DNA of 21,347 nucleotides from Dechloromonas sp. (GCA_017302355.1 JAFLDQ010000049.1:1-21347); one strand, 5' to 3'; positions 1 to 7,839 are shown, counted from the first letter of the stretch. Notes: generated from the letters alone by a model not told the origin. Program-made: numbers and translations.

Positions 1-32
1 GTACTGGGGATTTTGTTTTTTAGGAGTGCCTC

Positions 33-1199
33 ATGGCCAAAGAATACCTGTTTACCTCGGAATCCGTCTCCGAAGGCCACCCCGACAAGGTCGCCGACCA
101 GATCTCCGACGCCGTCCTCGACGCCATCCTGGCCCAGGACAAGCGCGCCCGCGTGGCCTGCGAGACCCTGGTGTCCACCGGCCTCGTCGTGATCTCCGGC
201 GAGATCACCACCAAGGCCGACATCAACTACATGGACATCGCCCGCGAGACGGTCAAGCGCATCGGCTACGACGATTCCGACATCGGCTTCGACTACAAGA
301 GCTGCGCGGTGCTCACCGCCATCAACCGCCAGTCCTCCGACATCGCCCAGGGCGTGAACGAGGGCGAAGGCCTGGATCTCGACCAGGGCGCCGGCGACCA
401 GGGCCTGATGTTCGGCTACGCCACCAACGAAACGCCGAGCCTGATGCCCTTCCCGATCTACTACGCCCACCGCATCATGCAGCGTCAGGCGGAAGTGCGT
501 AAGGACGGCCGTCTGCCCTGGCTGCGCCCGGATGCCAAGAGCCAGCTCACCGTCAAGTACGTGGACGGCAAGCCGGTGGCCATCGACACCGTGGTGGTGT
601 CCACCCAGCATCACCCCGACATCTCCCATGCCGACCTCACCGAGGCCGTCATCGAGCAGGTGATCAAGCCCGTGCTGCCGAAGGAATTCCTCAGCGCCGA
701 GACCCGCTACCTGATCAACCCCACCGGCCGTTTCGTGATCGGCGGCCCGAGCGGTGACTGCGGCCTGACCGGTCGCAAGATCATCGTCGACACCTACGGT
801 GGCGCTGCCCACCATGGCGGTGGCGCGTTCTCCGGCAAGGATCCGTCCAAGGTGGACCGTTCCGCCGCCTATGCCGGCCGCTACGTGGCGAAGAACATCG
901 TGGCCGCCGGCCTGGCCGACCGCTGCGAGGTGCAGGTGGCCTACGCCATCGGCGTGGCCAAGCCGGTGAGCCTGATGGTCGAGACCTTCGGCACCGGCAA
1001 GGTGTCCGACGAGAAGATCGTCGAGCTGGTGCAGAAGCACTTCGACCTGCGTCCGAAGGGCATCATCGCCTCCCTCAACCTGCTGCGCCCGATCTACTCC
1101 CGTACCGCCGCCTATGGCCACTTTGGCCGTGACGAGGTGGATTTCACCTGGGAGCAGACCGACAAGGCCGCCGCGCTGCGCGCTGACGCCGGCCTGTAA
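33..1199 (+). CDS. metK: S-adenosylmethionine synthetase (methionine adenosyltransferase)
   Basis: Cytoplasmic enzyme that makes S-adenosylmethionine from methionine and ATP, releasing phosphate and pyrophosphate. The 388-residue product has the family length and hallmark motifs: the N-terminal SEGHPDK loop (about residues 13-19), GAGDQG near residues 118-123, and the glycine-rich [16 protein letters not shown] segment near residues 262-277. The ATG at 33 follows a TAGGAG ribosome site at 21-26, and [19 protein letters not shown] is the expected N-terminus. Only 32 bases of upstream sequence are in the window, so no leader or SAM-sensing element can be judged. A strong terminator follows directly, so the gene is not co-transcribed with anything downstream. 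Codon use is strongly GC-biased, consistent with a native, well expressed gene. Confidence 0.98.
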   Translation: MAKEYLFTSESVSEGHPDKVADQISDAVLDAILAQDKRARVACETLVSTGLVVISGEITTKADINYMDIARETVKRIGYDDSDIGFDYKSCAVLTAINRQSSDIAQGVNEGEGLDLDQGAGDQGLMFGYATNETPSLMPFPIYYAHRIMQRQAEVRKDGRLPWLRPDAKSQLTVKYVDGKPVAIDTVVVSTQHHPDISHADLTEAVIEQVIKPVLPKEFLSAETRYLINPTGRFVIGGPSGDCGLTGRKIIVDTYGGAAHHGGGAFSGKDPSKVDRSAAYAGRYVAKNIVAAGLADRCEVQVAYAIGVAKPVSLMVETFGTGKVSDEKIVELVQKHFDLRPKGIIASLNLLRPIYSRTAAYGHFGRDEVDFTWEQTDKAAALRADAGL

Positions 1200-1221
1200 G
1201 TCCCGCTTCCGCGGGCAGCAA

Positions 1222-1249
1222 AAAAGGGCGACCTGCGGGTCGCCCTTTT
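1222..1249 (+). terminator. Rho-independent terminator after metK
   Basis: A perfect 12-bp inverted repeat (AAAAGGGCGACC at 1222-1233, GGTCGCCCTTTT at 1238-1249) with a 4-base TGCG loop, ending in a T run. It lies 22 bases after the metK stop. The A and T runs on both sides make it potentially bidirectional, so it may also end the leftward transcript of the hydrolase gene at 1269. Confidence 0.93.
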
Positions 1250-1268
1250 CGTTTGGATGGAACGGGGG

Positions 1269-2246
1269 TCAGCGGTCGCTGCGGATCGGGCTGAACTCGA
1301 CCGGCACCCAGGCGTAGCCCTTGCCTTCGCTGCGGACGTGGCCAAGGCCCGGGAAGGGCAGGTGCATGCCGGCCAGGGCCAGCTTCTCGCGGGCGGCCAG
1401 GGCGAAGAGCTTCTTGCGCGCGGCGATGGCCTTCTTCTTGTCGCTGTCGAACTCGATCGCCACCTCGGGGCGGGCGAACTGCACGGCATGGCTGTGCACC
1501 GCGTCGCCGACGATCAGCAGGCGCTGACCCTTGGACTCGACCATGTAGGCGGTGTGGCCGGGCGTATGGCCGTTGGCTTCCACGGCCTTCACGCCAGGGG
1601 CCAGCTCGGCCTCGCCCGCGAAGGGCTTCCACTTGCCGGCAGCCTGGTAGGGGGCGGCGGACTCCCGGGCCAGCTTGAAGAAGGGCTTGAAGCCGTCGGG
1701 TGCCTTGGCTGCGATCTCCTCGGACAGCCAGAAGTCATTGTCGGCCTGGGCCACGCGGATCTCGGCCTTGGGGAAGAGGGGCTTGCCGTCGGCGGAGAGC
1801 AAGCCGGCTGCGTGGTCGGCGTGCAGGTGGGTCAGTAGCACCACGTCCACCTGCTCAGGCGTGTAGCCGGCGGCCTTGAGGTTTTCGCCGATGTAGCCCA
1901 GGGTCGGACCGAAAGCCTTGGCGGCGCCGGCGTCCACCAGCACCAGCTTGCCGCCGGTATTGATCAGGAAGGCATTCACTGCGGTCTGCACCTTCTGGCC
2001 GCCGAGGAACATGCGGGTCAGCAGGCGCTGGATCTCGGCCGGGGTGGCGTTGTTGAGGACCTTGGTGTCCAGGTCGATGTAGCCGTCGTAGAGGGCAGTG
2101 ACTTCCACATCCCCCACCGCCAAACGGTAGAACCCGGGTACCTGGGTCCTGACCTGGGGCGCTTCGGCCAGGGCCGGGACGGCGGGAACGAAGGTGGCGC
2201 CGAGCGCCAGGGCCAGGGCGATGCGGTTGAGCGTGCTGCGAATCAT
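1269..2246 (-). CDS. Exported metallo-beta-lactamase-fold hydrolase
   Basis: A zinc-dependent hydrolase of the MBL superfamily, probably periplasmic; the substrate cannot be told from sequence. From the ATG at 2246 the protein has 325 residues. Residues 1-27 form a signal peptide (basic start, alanine/leucine core, PALA before the cut). The zinc motif THLHADH gives His140, His142, Asp144 and His145. Further ligands are suggested by NGHTPGHT, VGDAVHS and GMHLPFPG. I chose the ATG at 2246 because a GGAG site lies six bases upstream; an in-frame TTG at 2273 would add nine residues ahead of the signal peptide and lacks a clear site. The gene converges on metK and reads alone. Its architecture matches exported quorum-quenching-lactonase-like or N-acyl hydrolase-like MBL proteins, but the sequence does not decide among them. 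Confidence 0.92.
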   Translation of the reverse strand: MIRSTLNRIALALALGATFVPAVPALAEAPQVRTQVPGFYRLAVGDVEVTALYDGYIDLDTKVLNNATPAEIQRLLTRMFLGGQKVQTAVNAFLINTGGKLVLVDAGAAKAFGPTLGYIGENLKAAGYTPEQVDVVLLTHLHADHAAGLLSADGKPLFPKAEIRVAQADNDFWLSEEIAAKAPDGFKPFFKLARESAAPYQAAGKWKPFAGEAELAPGVKAVEANGHTPGHTAYMVESKGQRLLIVGDAVHSHAVQFARPEVAIEFDSDKKKAIAARKKLFALAAREKLALAGMHLPFPGLGHVRSEGKGYAWVPVEFSPIRSDR

Positions 2247-2304
2247 GGGCGACTCCGGGACGGTAAAGGACAAGAGAGTAGCGAATTATGCCGTGCAGGC
2301 GAAA

Positions 2305-2622
2305 TCAGTCACCCAGGTGGAGGGCCAGCCACACCGTGTCAGGTCCGGTGGCGGCCACCCGGTGGCGTCGTCCGGCTGGAATCAGCAGCCAGTCCCCCGC
2401 TCGCAGGGCCAGGTGCTCCCCGTCTTCAAAGGCCAGTTCGGCCTGTCCCTTCAGGAGCGCCACCCACTCATCGTGAGTCTGGTCGTACCAGAAGTCGGGT
2501 GGGCTGGCGTGCCCGTGGGAGACGATGCGCTCAAGACGCAGCCCGGAATGGGACAGCAGGGTCTCGAAGTGCTCGTCGGCGCCTGGTGGGGGCAGGGGAT
2601 GGAAGAGGTTCTGGAGGGGCAT
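2305..2622 (-). CDS. Small single-domain cupin protein
   Basis: A 105-residue cupin-fold protein of unknown substrate. Cupin motif 1 reads HDEWVALLKG (His50, Glu52), followed by AELAFEDGEHLALRAGDWLLIPAG and RRHRV (His87), which supply the usual His/Glu/His metal ligands. The start at 2622 (MPLQNLF) gives the typical length of these stand-alone cupins. An in-frame ATG at 2658 and one at 2772 would add 12 or 50 residues of proline-rich sequence that does not look like cupin fold. No strong ribosome site precedes 2622, so the start is uncertain. It follows the MBL gene's upstream side in the same direction but is separated from it by 58 bases, so the two may share a transcript. Small cupins of this type are usually annotated only by fold. 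Confidence 0.85.
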   Translation of the reverse strand: MPLQNLFHPLPPPGADEHFETLLSHSGLRLERIVSHGHASPPDFWYDQTHDEWVALLKGQAELAFEDGEHLALRAGDWLLIPAGRRHRVAATGPDTVWLALHLGD

Positions 2623-2979
2623 CTGGAAAATGGGTGAGCCGATCGGGCTCAACCGCATGCCTGTGCCTGCCGACAATGCAGGGGAGGGACAGGAAAAAAG
2701 GACCACGCCGGGGAGACATCTCTGTGGGGTCTTGTGGGGGTGTTGTAAGTGCCCCGGCGGGCCTTTCCTCACAATTGCCCTGCCATCCTACGGTGTGCGG
2801 GCGCCCTCCACAAATTGAATCAGGTGATGGCCTGGATAGCAAATGGCTATCGGAAGGATTGGCGACAGGAGAATTTGCCCATGTTGGGTAGAGGTGTCCC
2901 CCCGTGGATGCCCGGGCAGGCATAAGCTGCCCATCGTCAGGCAAGTGGGGGCGGATGTCCCCGGAACGCCCTGGGAGGG
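2623..2979. other. Intergenic region with several small inverted repeats
   Basis: About 357 bases with no supported gene between the cupin start and the chimeric ORF. It contains compact hairpins: GATAGC/GCTATC (2835-2840 with 2846-2851), GGGCAG/CTGCCC (2914-2919 with 2927-2932) and a GGGG/CCCC pair near 2947-2962. These could belong to a structured leader for the ORF at 2983. I do not recognise any known riboswitch class in it. Confidence 0.4.
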
Positions 2980-2982
2980 GTG

Positions 2983-3528
2983 ATGGGACTGGGTTGGCGG
3001 CATGTGTTTGGATCCCTGCGCGCGCGGATGGCCGCAGGTTTACTGCTGGGCGTCATGCTGGCCGTGTGGGGCAGCACGATCAGCCTGGGTTATGTACTGC
3101 GGCAGGAGATGCTGAGCACCCTGTCGGCTCAGCAGTACTCGGTCGTCGGGCTGCTGGCCGACGAGATCGACACCTCGCGCGGCGACATGATCGTCAAGTC
3201 GAGCGAAGTGCCCTCCGCCGTCAAGCAGATCGAAGCCACCGTCTGCTGGATGGCCGAAGGGCCGATGGACCGCGCCCGCACCTACCTGATCCGCCACACG
3301 ACGCGCGACTCGAAGGCCAAGCTGGCCGCCATCGACCATCGCCTCGACGTGAACACACTGGAAAAAGTCCTGGCCGAAAAACTGGCGATGAACGACATCG
3401 CCCAGGTCACCTTCAAGCTGGCCCAGCCGCTGTTCGCCGACCCCTATCTGGAAAACCGCGGTACTGGCGCTTTCATCATCATCGATGAAAGCAACAACAA
3501 CACGGTCGGGGCCGGGATGATCCTGTAG
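2983..3528 (+). CDS. Chimeric ORF: sensor-protein N-terminus joined to CysN C-terminus
   Basis: A 181-residue reading frame starting at ATG 2983 (GTG at 2980 also possible) behind a GGGAGG site. Residues 1 to about 56 contain a basic start, one hydrophobic segment (about 16-38) and a QEMLSTLSAQQYS stretch, as at the start of membrane-anchored sensor kinases or diguanylate cyclases. From about LADEIDTSRGDM onwards the sequence is unmistakably the C-terminal domain of sulfate adenylyltransferase subunit 1: EATVCWMAEGPMDRARTYL, HTTR, DVNTLE, LAMNDIAQV, and the NRGTGAFIIIDE and NTVGAGMI end. The GTPase domain of CysN is absent, so sulfate activation is impossible. The joint lies near 3150-3178. 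It may be a recombination scar or an assembly misjoin at a short shared LADEID-like stretch. The ORF is unlikely to make a useful protein. Confidence 0.8.
   Translation: MGLGWRHVFGSLRARMAAGLLLGVMLAVWGSTISLGYVLRQEMLSTLSAQQYSVVGLLADEIDTSRGDMIVKSSEVPSAVKQIEATVCWMAEGPMDRARTYLIRHTTRDSKAKLAAIDHRLDVNTLEKVLAEKLAMNDIAQVTFKLAQPLFADPYLENRGTGAFIIIDESNNNTVGAGMIL
3154..3528 (+). pseudogene. cysN: 3' remnant of cysN (sulfate adenylyltransferase subunit 1)
   Basis: About 124 codons matching the end of CysN, the GTP-binding subunit that drives ATP sulfurylase in assimilatory sulfate reduction. The left boundary is approximate because the joining codons (LLADEID) could belong to either parent. The native stop and a downstream terminator are intact, so this looks like the true 3' end of a cys operon whose 5' part (cysD and the CysN GTPase domain) is not in the window. 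If the contig is misjoined here, the real genome has a complete cysN upstream. Confidence 0.8.
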
Positions 3529-3567
3529 GCACCTGTTGCGGTCGACGGCAAAAAACGGCCGAAAATC

Positions 3568-3598
3568 AAAACGCCTCGCAGCCTCTGCGGGGCGTTTT
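3568..3598 (+). terminator. Rho-independent terminator after the cysN 3' end
   Basis: AAAACGCCTCGCAG (3568-3581) pairs with CTGCGGGGCGTTTT (3585-3598) through a CCT loop, with one G-T pair, and ends in a T run. The reverse strand also reads hairpin plus T-rich tail (GTTTTGATTTT), so it could also stop leftward transcripts from the phosphatase operon, which ends at 3816. Confidence 0.88.
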
Positions 3599-3815
3599 GG
3601 TACTCAGCACCGATCAACCTATTTTCCTCTGTTGGCTACATCTCATTACGACGAAAACCGTCTATTCATGCGGCTTCCGGGGTGTTTTCCCAAACTGCGC
3701 CACAGTTCCATTTGGGTGAAGCATGAAGGTCCCAGAAACCTACGCTGCGCAAAGCGTTTCTCAGAAAATGTCTGGTTCAACAGAGGAAAATAGGATGATA
3801 GCCACATTTGGAGAG

Positions 3816-4553
3816 TCAGTGTCTTACCAATATTGCGACCGAGCAGTCATCGGACGTCTTTGCCCTGAATATCTGCTCAAGATTTTGCGTCAGCACCGCC
3901 GACAACTCTTTGGCTGGCAGTTTCCGTGCCCAACTAAAGATTGTCGTTACCGCCGGAGCTAGGTCCTTTGTGGAACGGTTGAACAAGCTTTCCGCAGTTC
4001 CGTCACTCATTAGCATCAAGCCAACGCTTCCTGAGACCTCAAATTGATAGATTCTTAAGTGCGACGAAGCCCCTTTGTCAGTCACGAAGAATGTCGAATT
4101 GGCGTATTCCCCATTCTCTGGCAGCGATAGAACCCTGACTTCCGCCCCGTTCAGGACACCAATGACCCCATCCCCCAAATGCCCTGCGAGGACATGACCA
4201 TCCTTAAACGCAGCAAAGAGAAGGGTGCAAGCCAGATCTTCGATGCCATATTTCTTGCGACGAACATATCGCCGAAGTGCAACTACAGCACACTGAAGAA
4301 TCATCTCCCTGACAGCCGCAGGGCGCGATTCTGATAGGCGAACCAGTGTGTCAAATTGCTTAGCAACGAATCCAGAAACAGCATCGACACAAACCTGCGC
4401 ACCACGATCGGAATGTTTTCGCGATCCAGCCCCGTCTGCAAGAGCAACGCACCCAACGCTACCGAGGACTTTCGTCGCGTACGCGTCCTGGCAGGGCGTA
4501 GCGATGCCCGCATGCCCCCGGCCCACGCATTTGCCACCTGCTACAACTATCAA
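3816..4553 (-). CDS. PP2C-family serine/threonine phosphatase (TerY-P triad)
   Basis: A 245-residue cytosolic metal-dependent protein phosphatase. The PP2C metal-site motifs are present in order: QD at 22-23, ADGAGS at 39-44, GHLGDG at 124-129, MSDGTAE at 182-188 and SDDCS at 234-238. No membrane segment is seen. It probably removes phosphate from the kinase or the vWA partner encoded upstream. The start is a TTG at 4551-4553 whose last bases overlap the TGA stop of the vWA gene (TTGA), so translation is likely coupled; a TTG start with only a G-rich stretch ahead of it suggests low, dependent synthesis. It is the last gene of the operon. Family members of this type (PP2C_2) recur beside TerY-like vWA proteins and kinases. 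Confidence 0.9.
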   Translation of the reverse strand: MIVVAGGKCVGRGHAGIATPCQDAYATKVLGSVGCVALADGAGSRKHSDRGAQVCVDAVSGFVAKQFDTLVRLSESRPAAVREMILQCAVVALRRYVRRKKYGIEDLACTLLFAAFKDGHVLAGHLGDGVIGVLNGAEVRVLSLPENGEYANSTFFVTDKGASSHLRIYQFEVSGSVGLMLMSDGTAESLFNRSTKDLAPAVTTIFSWARKLPAKELSAVLTQNLEQIFRAKTSDDCSVAILVRH

Positions 4554-5224
4554 ACCTGCCCCCAGGCTTTAATTCCATCTGTATCCAGTTTTACCTCCTC
4601 GCCTGGCGTAGATTGCGAAACTCTGGAGACGCTTCTGCTCAGCCACAAGAAAAACTCGCGGAAGTTAAGGCCCTTAAGCCGAAGAGGAGGCCGGCTCGGG
4701 GAAAGACGTGCCAACGCTGATGTGTTCGCTGCACCTCCTATGGCAATGGGAAATACTGTCAATTTTTTTGTCTTGACCAAATCACTGATTCGACGTGCAG
4801 CAGAGTCAATGCTATCTGTCGGTGCCCCATCGGTCATTAGCACCATCCACGGCTGGTAATAGTCGACGCCGGCATTGCGGTATTCCGTTTTTCTTGCCTC
4901 GAGAATATCCAGGGAAAGGTCCAGCGCCTCTCCCATTGGGGTGCCCCCATCTGCATACATCGGCGGAACTTCCTGACGATTGATCGCGAAAAAGTCCAAA
5001 GCTTTTCGCGCCACACCACCAAATGTAACGATCGCAATCTCGGCTGCGTACTGCGCGACATCGTCTTCGCGAATCGCGTCGAAGAACATGCGAACCCCTT
5101 CTTGGAGTTCTTCGATAGGATCGCCACTCATGGATCCACTTACATCCAGCACTAGGCAGATAGGCACCCTAGGGGTCGGATTCTCAACGAGCTCCTGTTG
5201 CCTGATGATGAATTCCTCGTTCAT
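4550..5224 (-). CDS. TerY-like von Willebrand factor A domain protein
   Basis: A 224-residue single-domain vWA protein, cytosolic, expected to bind a divalent metal and act as a scaffold. The metal-ion-dependent adhesion site is complete: DVSGSMS (Asp27, Ser29, Ser31), the threonine in GGTPMG (Thr95) and Asp132 in MTDGAPTD. TerY-type vWA proteins are known partners of a PP2C phosphatase and a kinase (TerY-P triad, described by Anantharaman, Iyer and Aravind in ter-gene neighbourhoods). Here both partners flank it. An AGGAG ribosome site sits seven bases before the ATG, and only 12 bases separate it from the kinase stop; its own stop overlaps the phosphatase start. No other ter gene (terB, terC, terD) is in the window, so a tellurite role is not implied. 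Confidence 0.93.
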   Translation of the reverse strand: MNEEFIIRQQELVENPTPRVPICLVLDVSGSMSGDPIEELQEGVRMFFDAIREDDVAQYAAEIAIVTFGGVARKALDFFAINRQEVPPMYADGGTPMGEALDLSLDILEARKTEYRNAGVDYYQPWMVLMTDGAPTDSIDSAARRISDLVKTKKLTVFPIAIGGAANTSALARLSPSRPPLRLKGLNFREFFLWLSRSVSRVSQSTPGEEVKLDTDGIKAWGQV

Positions 5225-5236
5225 TCTTATCTCCTC

Positions 5237-7675
5237 TTATCTGAATAAATTGAATATCGCATCGAAAATCCCGCCAACGACGCCCTTTGAACCTTGAGAG
5301 CTCTGCTGGTGATAGGGTTTCCTTGTCGAATACGGCGACTGTGTGTAGAAGGGCGGCTGGGTGGAATTGGCGCGGCCACTCTTAACGGACTGGTTTGCTT
5401 CACGAGCCTTACGCGCAAGAATTTGTAGCCGGATATTCGCTACACACTTGCCGCAGAAATATGTTTTCCCGTCAGCGACCATCTTTTGATACCGCTTTTC
5501 CGAAGCCACGACTTTCTCTGAACAGTTTCCACATATCACCTCAATCGGGTCAATGATCCTGAAGGTTGTCGGAAAAAGTTCATTCGAATACTCCCCCTTT
5601 AATATCCTAGACTTGTAATCGCGCAGGATCGCCTTCCACTTCTTGATCTCAATCCGCCGGTTCTCCTTGAATGCTTCCCAAAACGCTCTTTGCAGATCCT
5701 TGTGTAGGTTCGCCCAAATATTCTGCCAAGGCCCTTGAGGCGCTCTGCCTGTCTGGTCTTTACCAAAAATGGGGTAAGCAAAGTTCATTTTCTTGATGTT
5801 TTCCGCTGGATCGCCTCCACCTTCTTGGGCATAGGGTGGCTTACCCGGATGCAAAATCATGAACAGCATGGTGGCGACGGCAAACAATTCATGCTCTCTA
5901 GTTCTCATGAACTCTGCATGTTTGATTCCTTGTATTTCTGGCGCGGTGTAATTTACTGTGCCAACGGGACATGGAAAGCCCTCTATCTGGAAGCTGTCAG
6001 TATCAACAATCCACAGATTATTGCTCTGGTCGGTCACCAGAACGTTGAGAGGGTTGATGTCGCCAACGATGATGTTGAGGCTGTGGAGATAGGCAATTTT
6101 GTCGAGAAATGTAATGCACAAATTCACCAGGTCAATCCGCGACCACGCTGGGAATGATTTCTCGAGTACGGGCTTCACAAACATCGTGTGCTGCATGGGC
6201 TTCCCCTTAGCCCTTGGCATGAGGTACCCAACAAACTGACCTGCGCTATTCGTTACTAAATCAACAGGCCAGCAGATACCCTCTTTGACGATTTTTCGAG
6301 AGAGCATCAGTTCGATTTTCTTTTTTCTTGAAGAGCTCAGTTGGTCTTTGTGATAAATCTTGCAGACACGATCTCCCCGGTCAGTCTCGAAAATCGTTCC
6401 CTCTCCCCCTGCACTTAGAGTCTTGAGCAGCCTCACCCGCCCGTGATCGCGAGACGAAACAATGTCGCCCTCTGTAGGAATGCCTGAAACGGTCAGGCCG
6501 GTTAGTTTTTCGATCGTAGGGACCTTGCATATCTCGAACGGAACAACCGATAGCTTGGTGGTTTGAGTTTGCTCTGACTTCTCTTTCTCAGCCTCAGCGC
6601 GATCACTTGCAGTCCATACAAATCCTTGAACTCCGAGTGCCTGAGCCCTTACCTTTAGTCCGGAATCAGCAGTAATAACAATCATCCCGTAGTCTTTTGC
6701 AACGTAAATAATTTCCAAGTCGTTATCACGCCTACCTCGATGACGATCACGCGTAAACACAAGAAGCGCATTTCCGATGTACGTAAATTGCTGGACGCGA
6801 TCTCCGTTTACCGGGACACCACCCTCCGGTAGTTCCTGAACGGGGATGGGATTGGCTTTCGCCAACTCACGCAGCAACAATTTCGCATTCTTTGCTACTT
6901 CATACTCAGGGTTCTTCTTGTTGCTATCCAGCTCAGAAAGGATTGTGTTGGTTATGCATGGAAGTCCCTTGTTGCCGATAACCCGTCGAATCACGTCTGG
7001 GTCCTGAAGTAGTACAGACGTGTCAATCATGACAAAAGGAATCTTCCTCTGGGTTTGAGGAATACTTGACGGATTCGACTGCGGAGCTTCGTTTGATGTC
7101 TTGGCAGGCTTAGCCTGCTGGGGAATCTGTTTTGCCTTCTCTAGCGCCGTTGCCGCTTCCGAGTGTCCTTGTGCTGCTGCGGCACTGAAGTATTGAATTG
7201 CAGTGTCGATATTTCTCGGAACACCGTTTCCGTACCGGTACATTTTCCCGAGACGATACTGTGCGTTAGCGTTTCCTTGCTCAGCCGCCTTTGTGTACCA
7301 ACTGACAGCTGCTCCCTCATCCTTGGTTACCCCGCGACCGTCGCGGTAGGCATCGGCAAGTGCACACTGACACTGGATATTTCCCTGCTCAGTTCCCTTC
7401 AAGAAACACTCAACTGCTGCGCTTGAGTCTTGGTCAACAGCGATACCTCTCTGGAAGGCGAGTCCTAGGCGAAACAGGGCTTCGGGGTGTCCGTTTTGGG
7501 CCGCACTTTTCAGCCATCTGACGGATTCACGGATATCAACAGCGACTCCCTGCCCGTTCTCGTAGGCTTGGGCAAGATCAAACTGTGCAGACGCGACCCC
7601 AGACTCTGCGTCTGCAAACAGCCTTCCTATTTCCTGTCCGTTCGTGAGTGTTTGATTGCTGGCCGTTGATTTCAT
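5237..7675 (-). CDS. Sel1-repeat / PIN / protein-kinase / zinc-ribbon fusion protein
   Basis: An 812-residue cytosolic multidomain protein heading the island operon. Residues 23-180 hold four clear Sel1-like repeats (23-62, 63-98, 99-134, 135-170) plus a partial one, a likely protein-binding solenoid. A linker leads to a PIN nuclease-type domain (214-355): IDTSVLLQDP (Asp218), SELD (Glu248), Asp310 in FTRDRH and TADSGL (Asp337), close to the PIN domain of PhoH/YlaK proteins. The kinase-like domain (about 412-690) has a glycine loop SAGGEGT (421-427), Lys439, a catalytic loop GDINPLN (Asp539, Asn544), DTD (558-560) where DFG is usual, and APE (578-580). A zinc ribbon (Cys715, Cys718, Cys741, Cys744) and a basic Ser/Gln/Tyr-rich tail end it. 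Domain calls are by motif; the combination suggests a kinase-regulated RNase or toxin. The ATG at 7675 has only a weak GTGAG site. Confidence 0.9.
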   Translation of the reverse strand: MKSTASNQTLTNGQEIGRLFADAESGVASAQFDLAQAYENGQGVAVDIRESVRWLKSAAQNGHPEALFRLGLAFQRGIAVDQDSSAAVECFLKGTEQGNIQCQCALADAYRDGRGVTKDEGAAVSWYTKAAEQGNANAQYRLGKMYRYGNGVPRNIDTAIQYFSAAAAQGHSEAATALEKAKQIPQQAKPAKTSNEAPQSNPSSIPQTQRKIPFVMIDTSVLLQDPDVIRRVIGNKGLPCITNTILSELDSNKKNPEYEVAKNAKLLLRELAKANPIPVQELPEGGVPVNGDRVQQFTYIGNALLVFTRDRHRGRRDNDLEIIYVAKDYGMIVITADSGLKVRAQALGVQGFVWTASDRAEAEKEKSEQTQTTKLSVVPFEICKVPTIEKLTGLTVSGIPTEGDIVSSRDHGRVRLLKTLSAGGEGTIFETDRGDRVCKIYHKDQLSSSRKKKIELMLSRKIVKEGICWPVDLVTNSAGQFVGYLMPRAKGKPMQHTMFVKPVLEKSFPAWSRIDLVNLCITFLDKIAYLHSLNIIVGDINPLNVLVTDQSNNLWIVDTDSFQIEGFPCPVGTVNYTAPEIQGIKHAEFMRTREHELFAVATMLFMILHPGKPPYAQEGGGDPAENIKKMNFAYPIFGKDQTGRAPQGPWQNIWANLHKDLQRAFWEAFKENRRIEIKKWKAILRDYKSRILKGEYSNELFPTTFRIIDPIEVICGNCSEKVVASEKRYQKMVADGKTYFCGKCVANIRLQILARKAREANQSVKSGRANSTQPPFYTQSPYSTRKPYHQQSSQGSKGVVGGIFDAIFNLFR

Positions 7676-7753
7676 CTCACTATGCTCGTTGCGACCGGTG
7701 AAGCTATCACCATGAATCGGCCGGACATCAATCCATGTATAGTTCGGGCGGTT

Positions 7754-7813
7754 TCAAGTCCGAAGTGCAACGAGTTGATGATAGTGCTGCTTGAAGTTGA
7801 AAGATTCCGGCAT
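7754..7813 (-). pseudogene. Short frame at the island edge, possible truncated gene start
   Basis: A 19-residue frame (MPESFNFKQHYHQLVALRT) begins 27 bases after the end of the downstream cphA, on the same strand, behind a GAGGTG site, and stops where the sequence becomes AT-rich. It could be the start of a cyanophycin-locus gene cut by the island insertion, or chance. I do not recognise the peptide. Confidence 0.2.
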
Positions 7814-7839
7814 GAACACCTCGACGGGCGCGCCTGAAC

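Larger units (their letters stand above)
3599..7830. mobile_element. AT-rich genomic island carrying the kinase/vWA/PP2C operon
   Basis: Between the cysN terminator and the cyanophycin locus the base composition falls visibly: A/T-rich third positions, TTT/AAA/ATT codons, in contrast to the strongly GC-biased genes on both sides. All three genes inside belong to one leftward operon of a type known from accessory regions. I see no integrase, transposase, tRNA or long terminal repeat, so the mechanism of entry is not visible. The edges are set by composition only, with the right edge falling somewhere in about 7680-7840. Bases 3599-3815 hold no gene I can support; short plus-strand frames there are unconvincing. 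Confidence 0.65.

Noticed and set aside
2247..2273. TTG start adding nine residues to the MBL hydrolase
   Set aside because: The added residues precede a normal signal peptide, and the GGAG site is placed for the ATG at 2246.
3599..3815. Possible integrase remnant or direct repeat at the left island edge
   Set aside because: Comparison with 7680-7840 gave only an 8-base match (GATGATAG), which is expected by chance.
3536..4047. Short plus-strand frames after the cysN terminator
   Set aside because: No recognisable product and weak ribosome sites; those beyond 3816 are antisense to the phosphatase gene.
4550..5224. Tellurite-resistance function for the vWA protein
   Set aside because: No terB, terC, terD or terZ homologue is in the window, and the TerY name reflects only domain similarity.
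5237..7675. Reading the first island gene as PhoH or as a plain eukaryote-like kinase
   Set aside because: It has a PhoH-like PIN domain but no PhoH ATPase, and the kinase part is only one of four segments, so either name would mislead.
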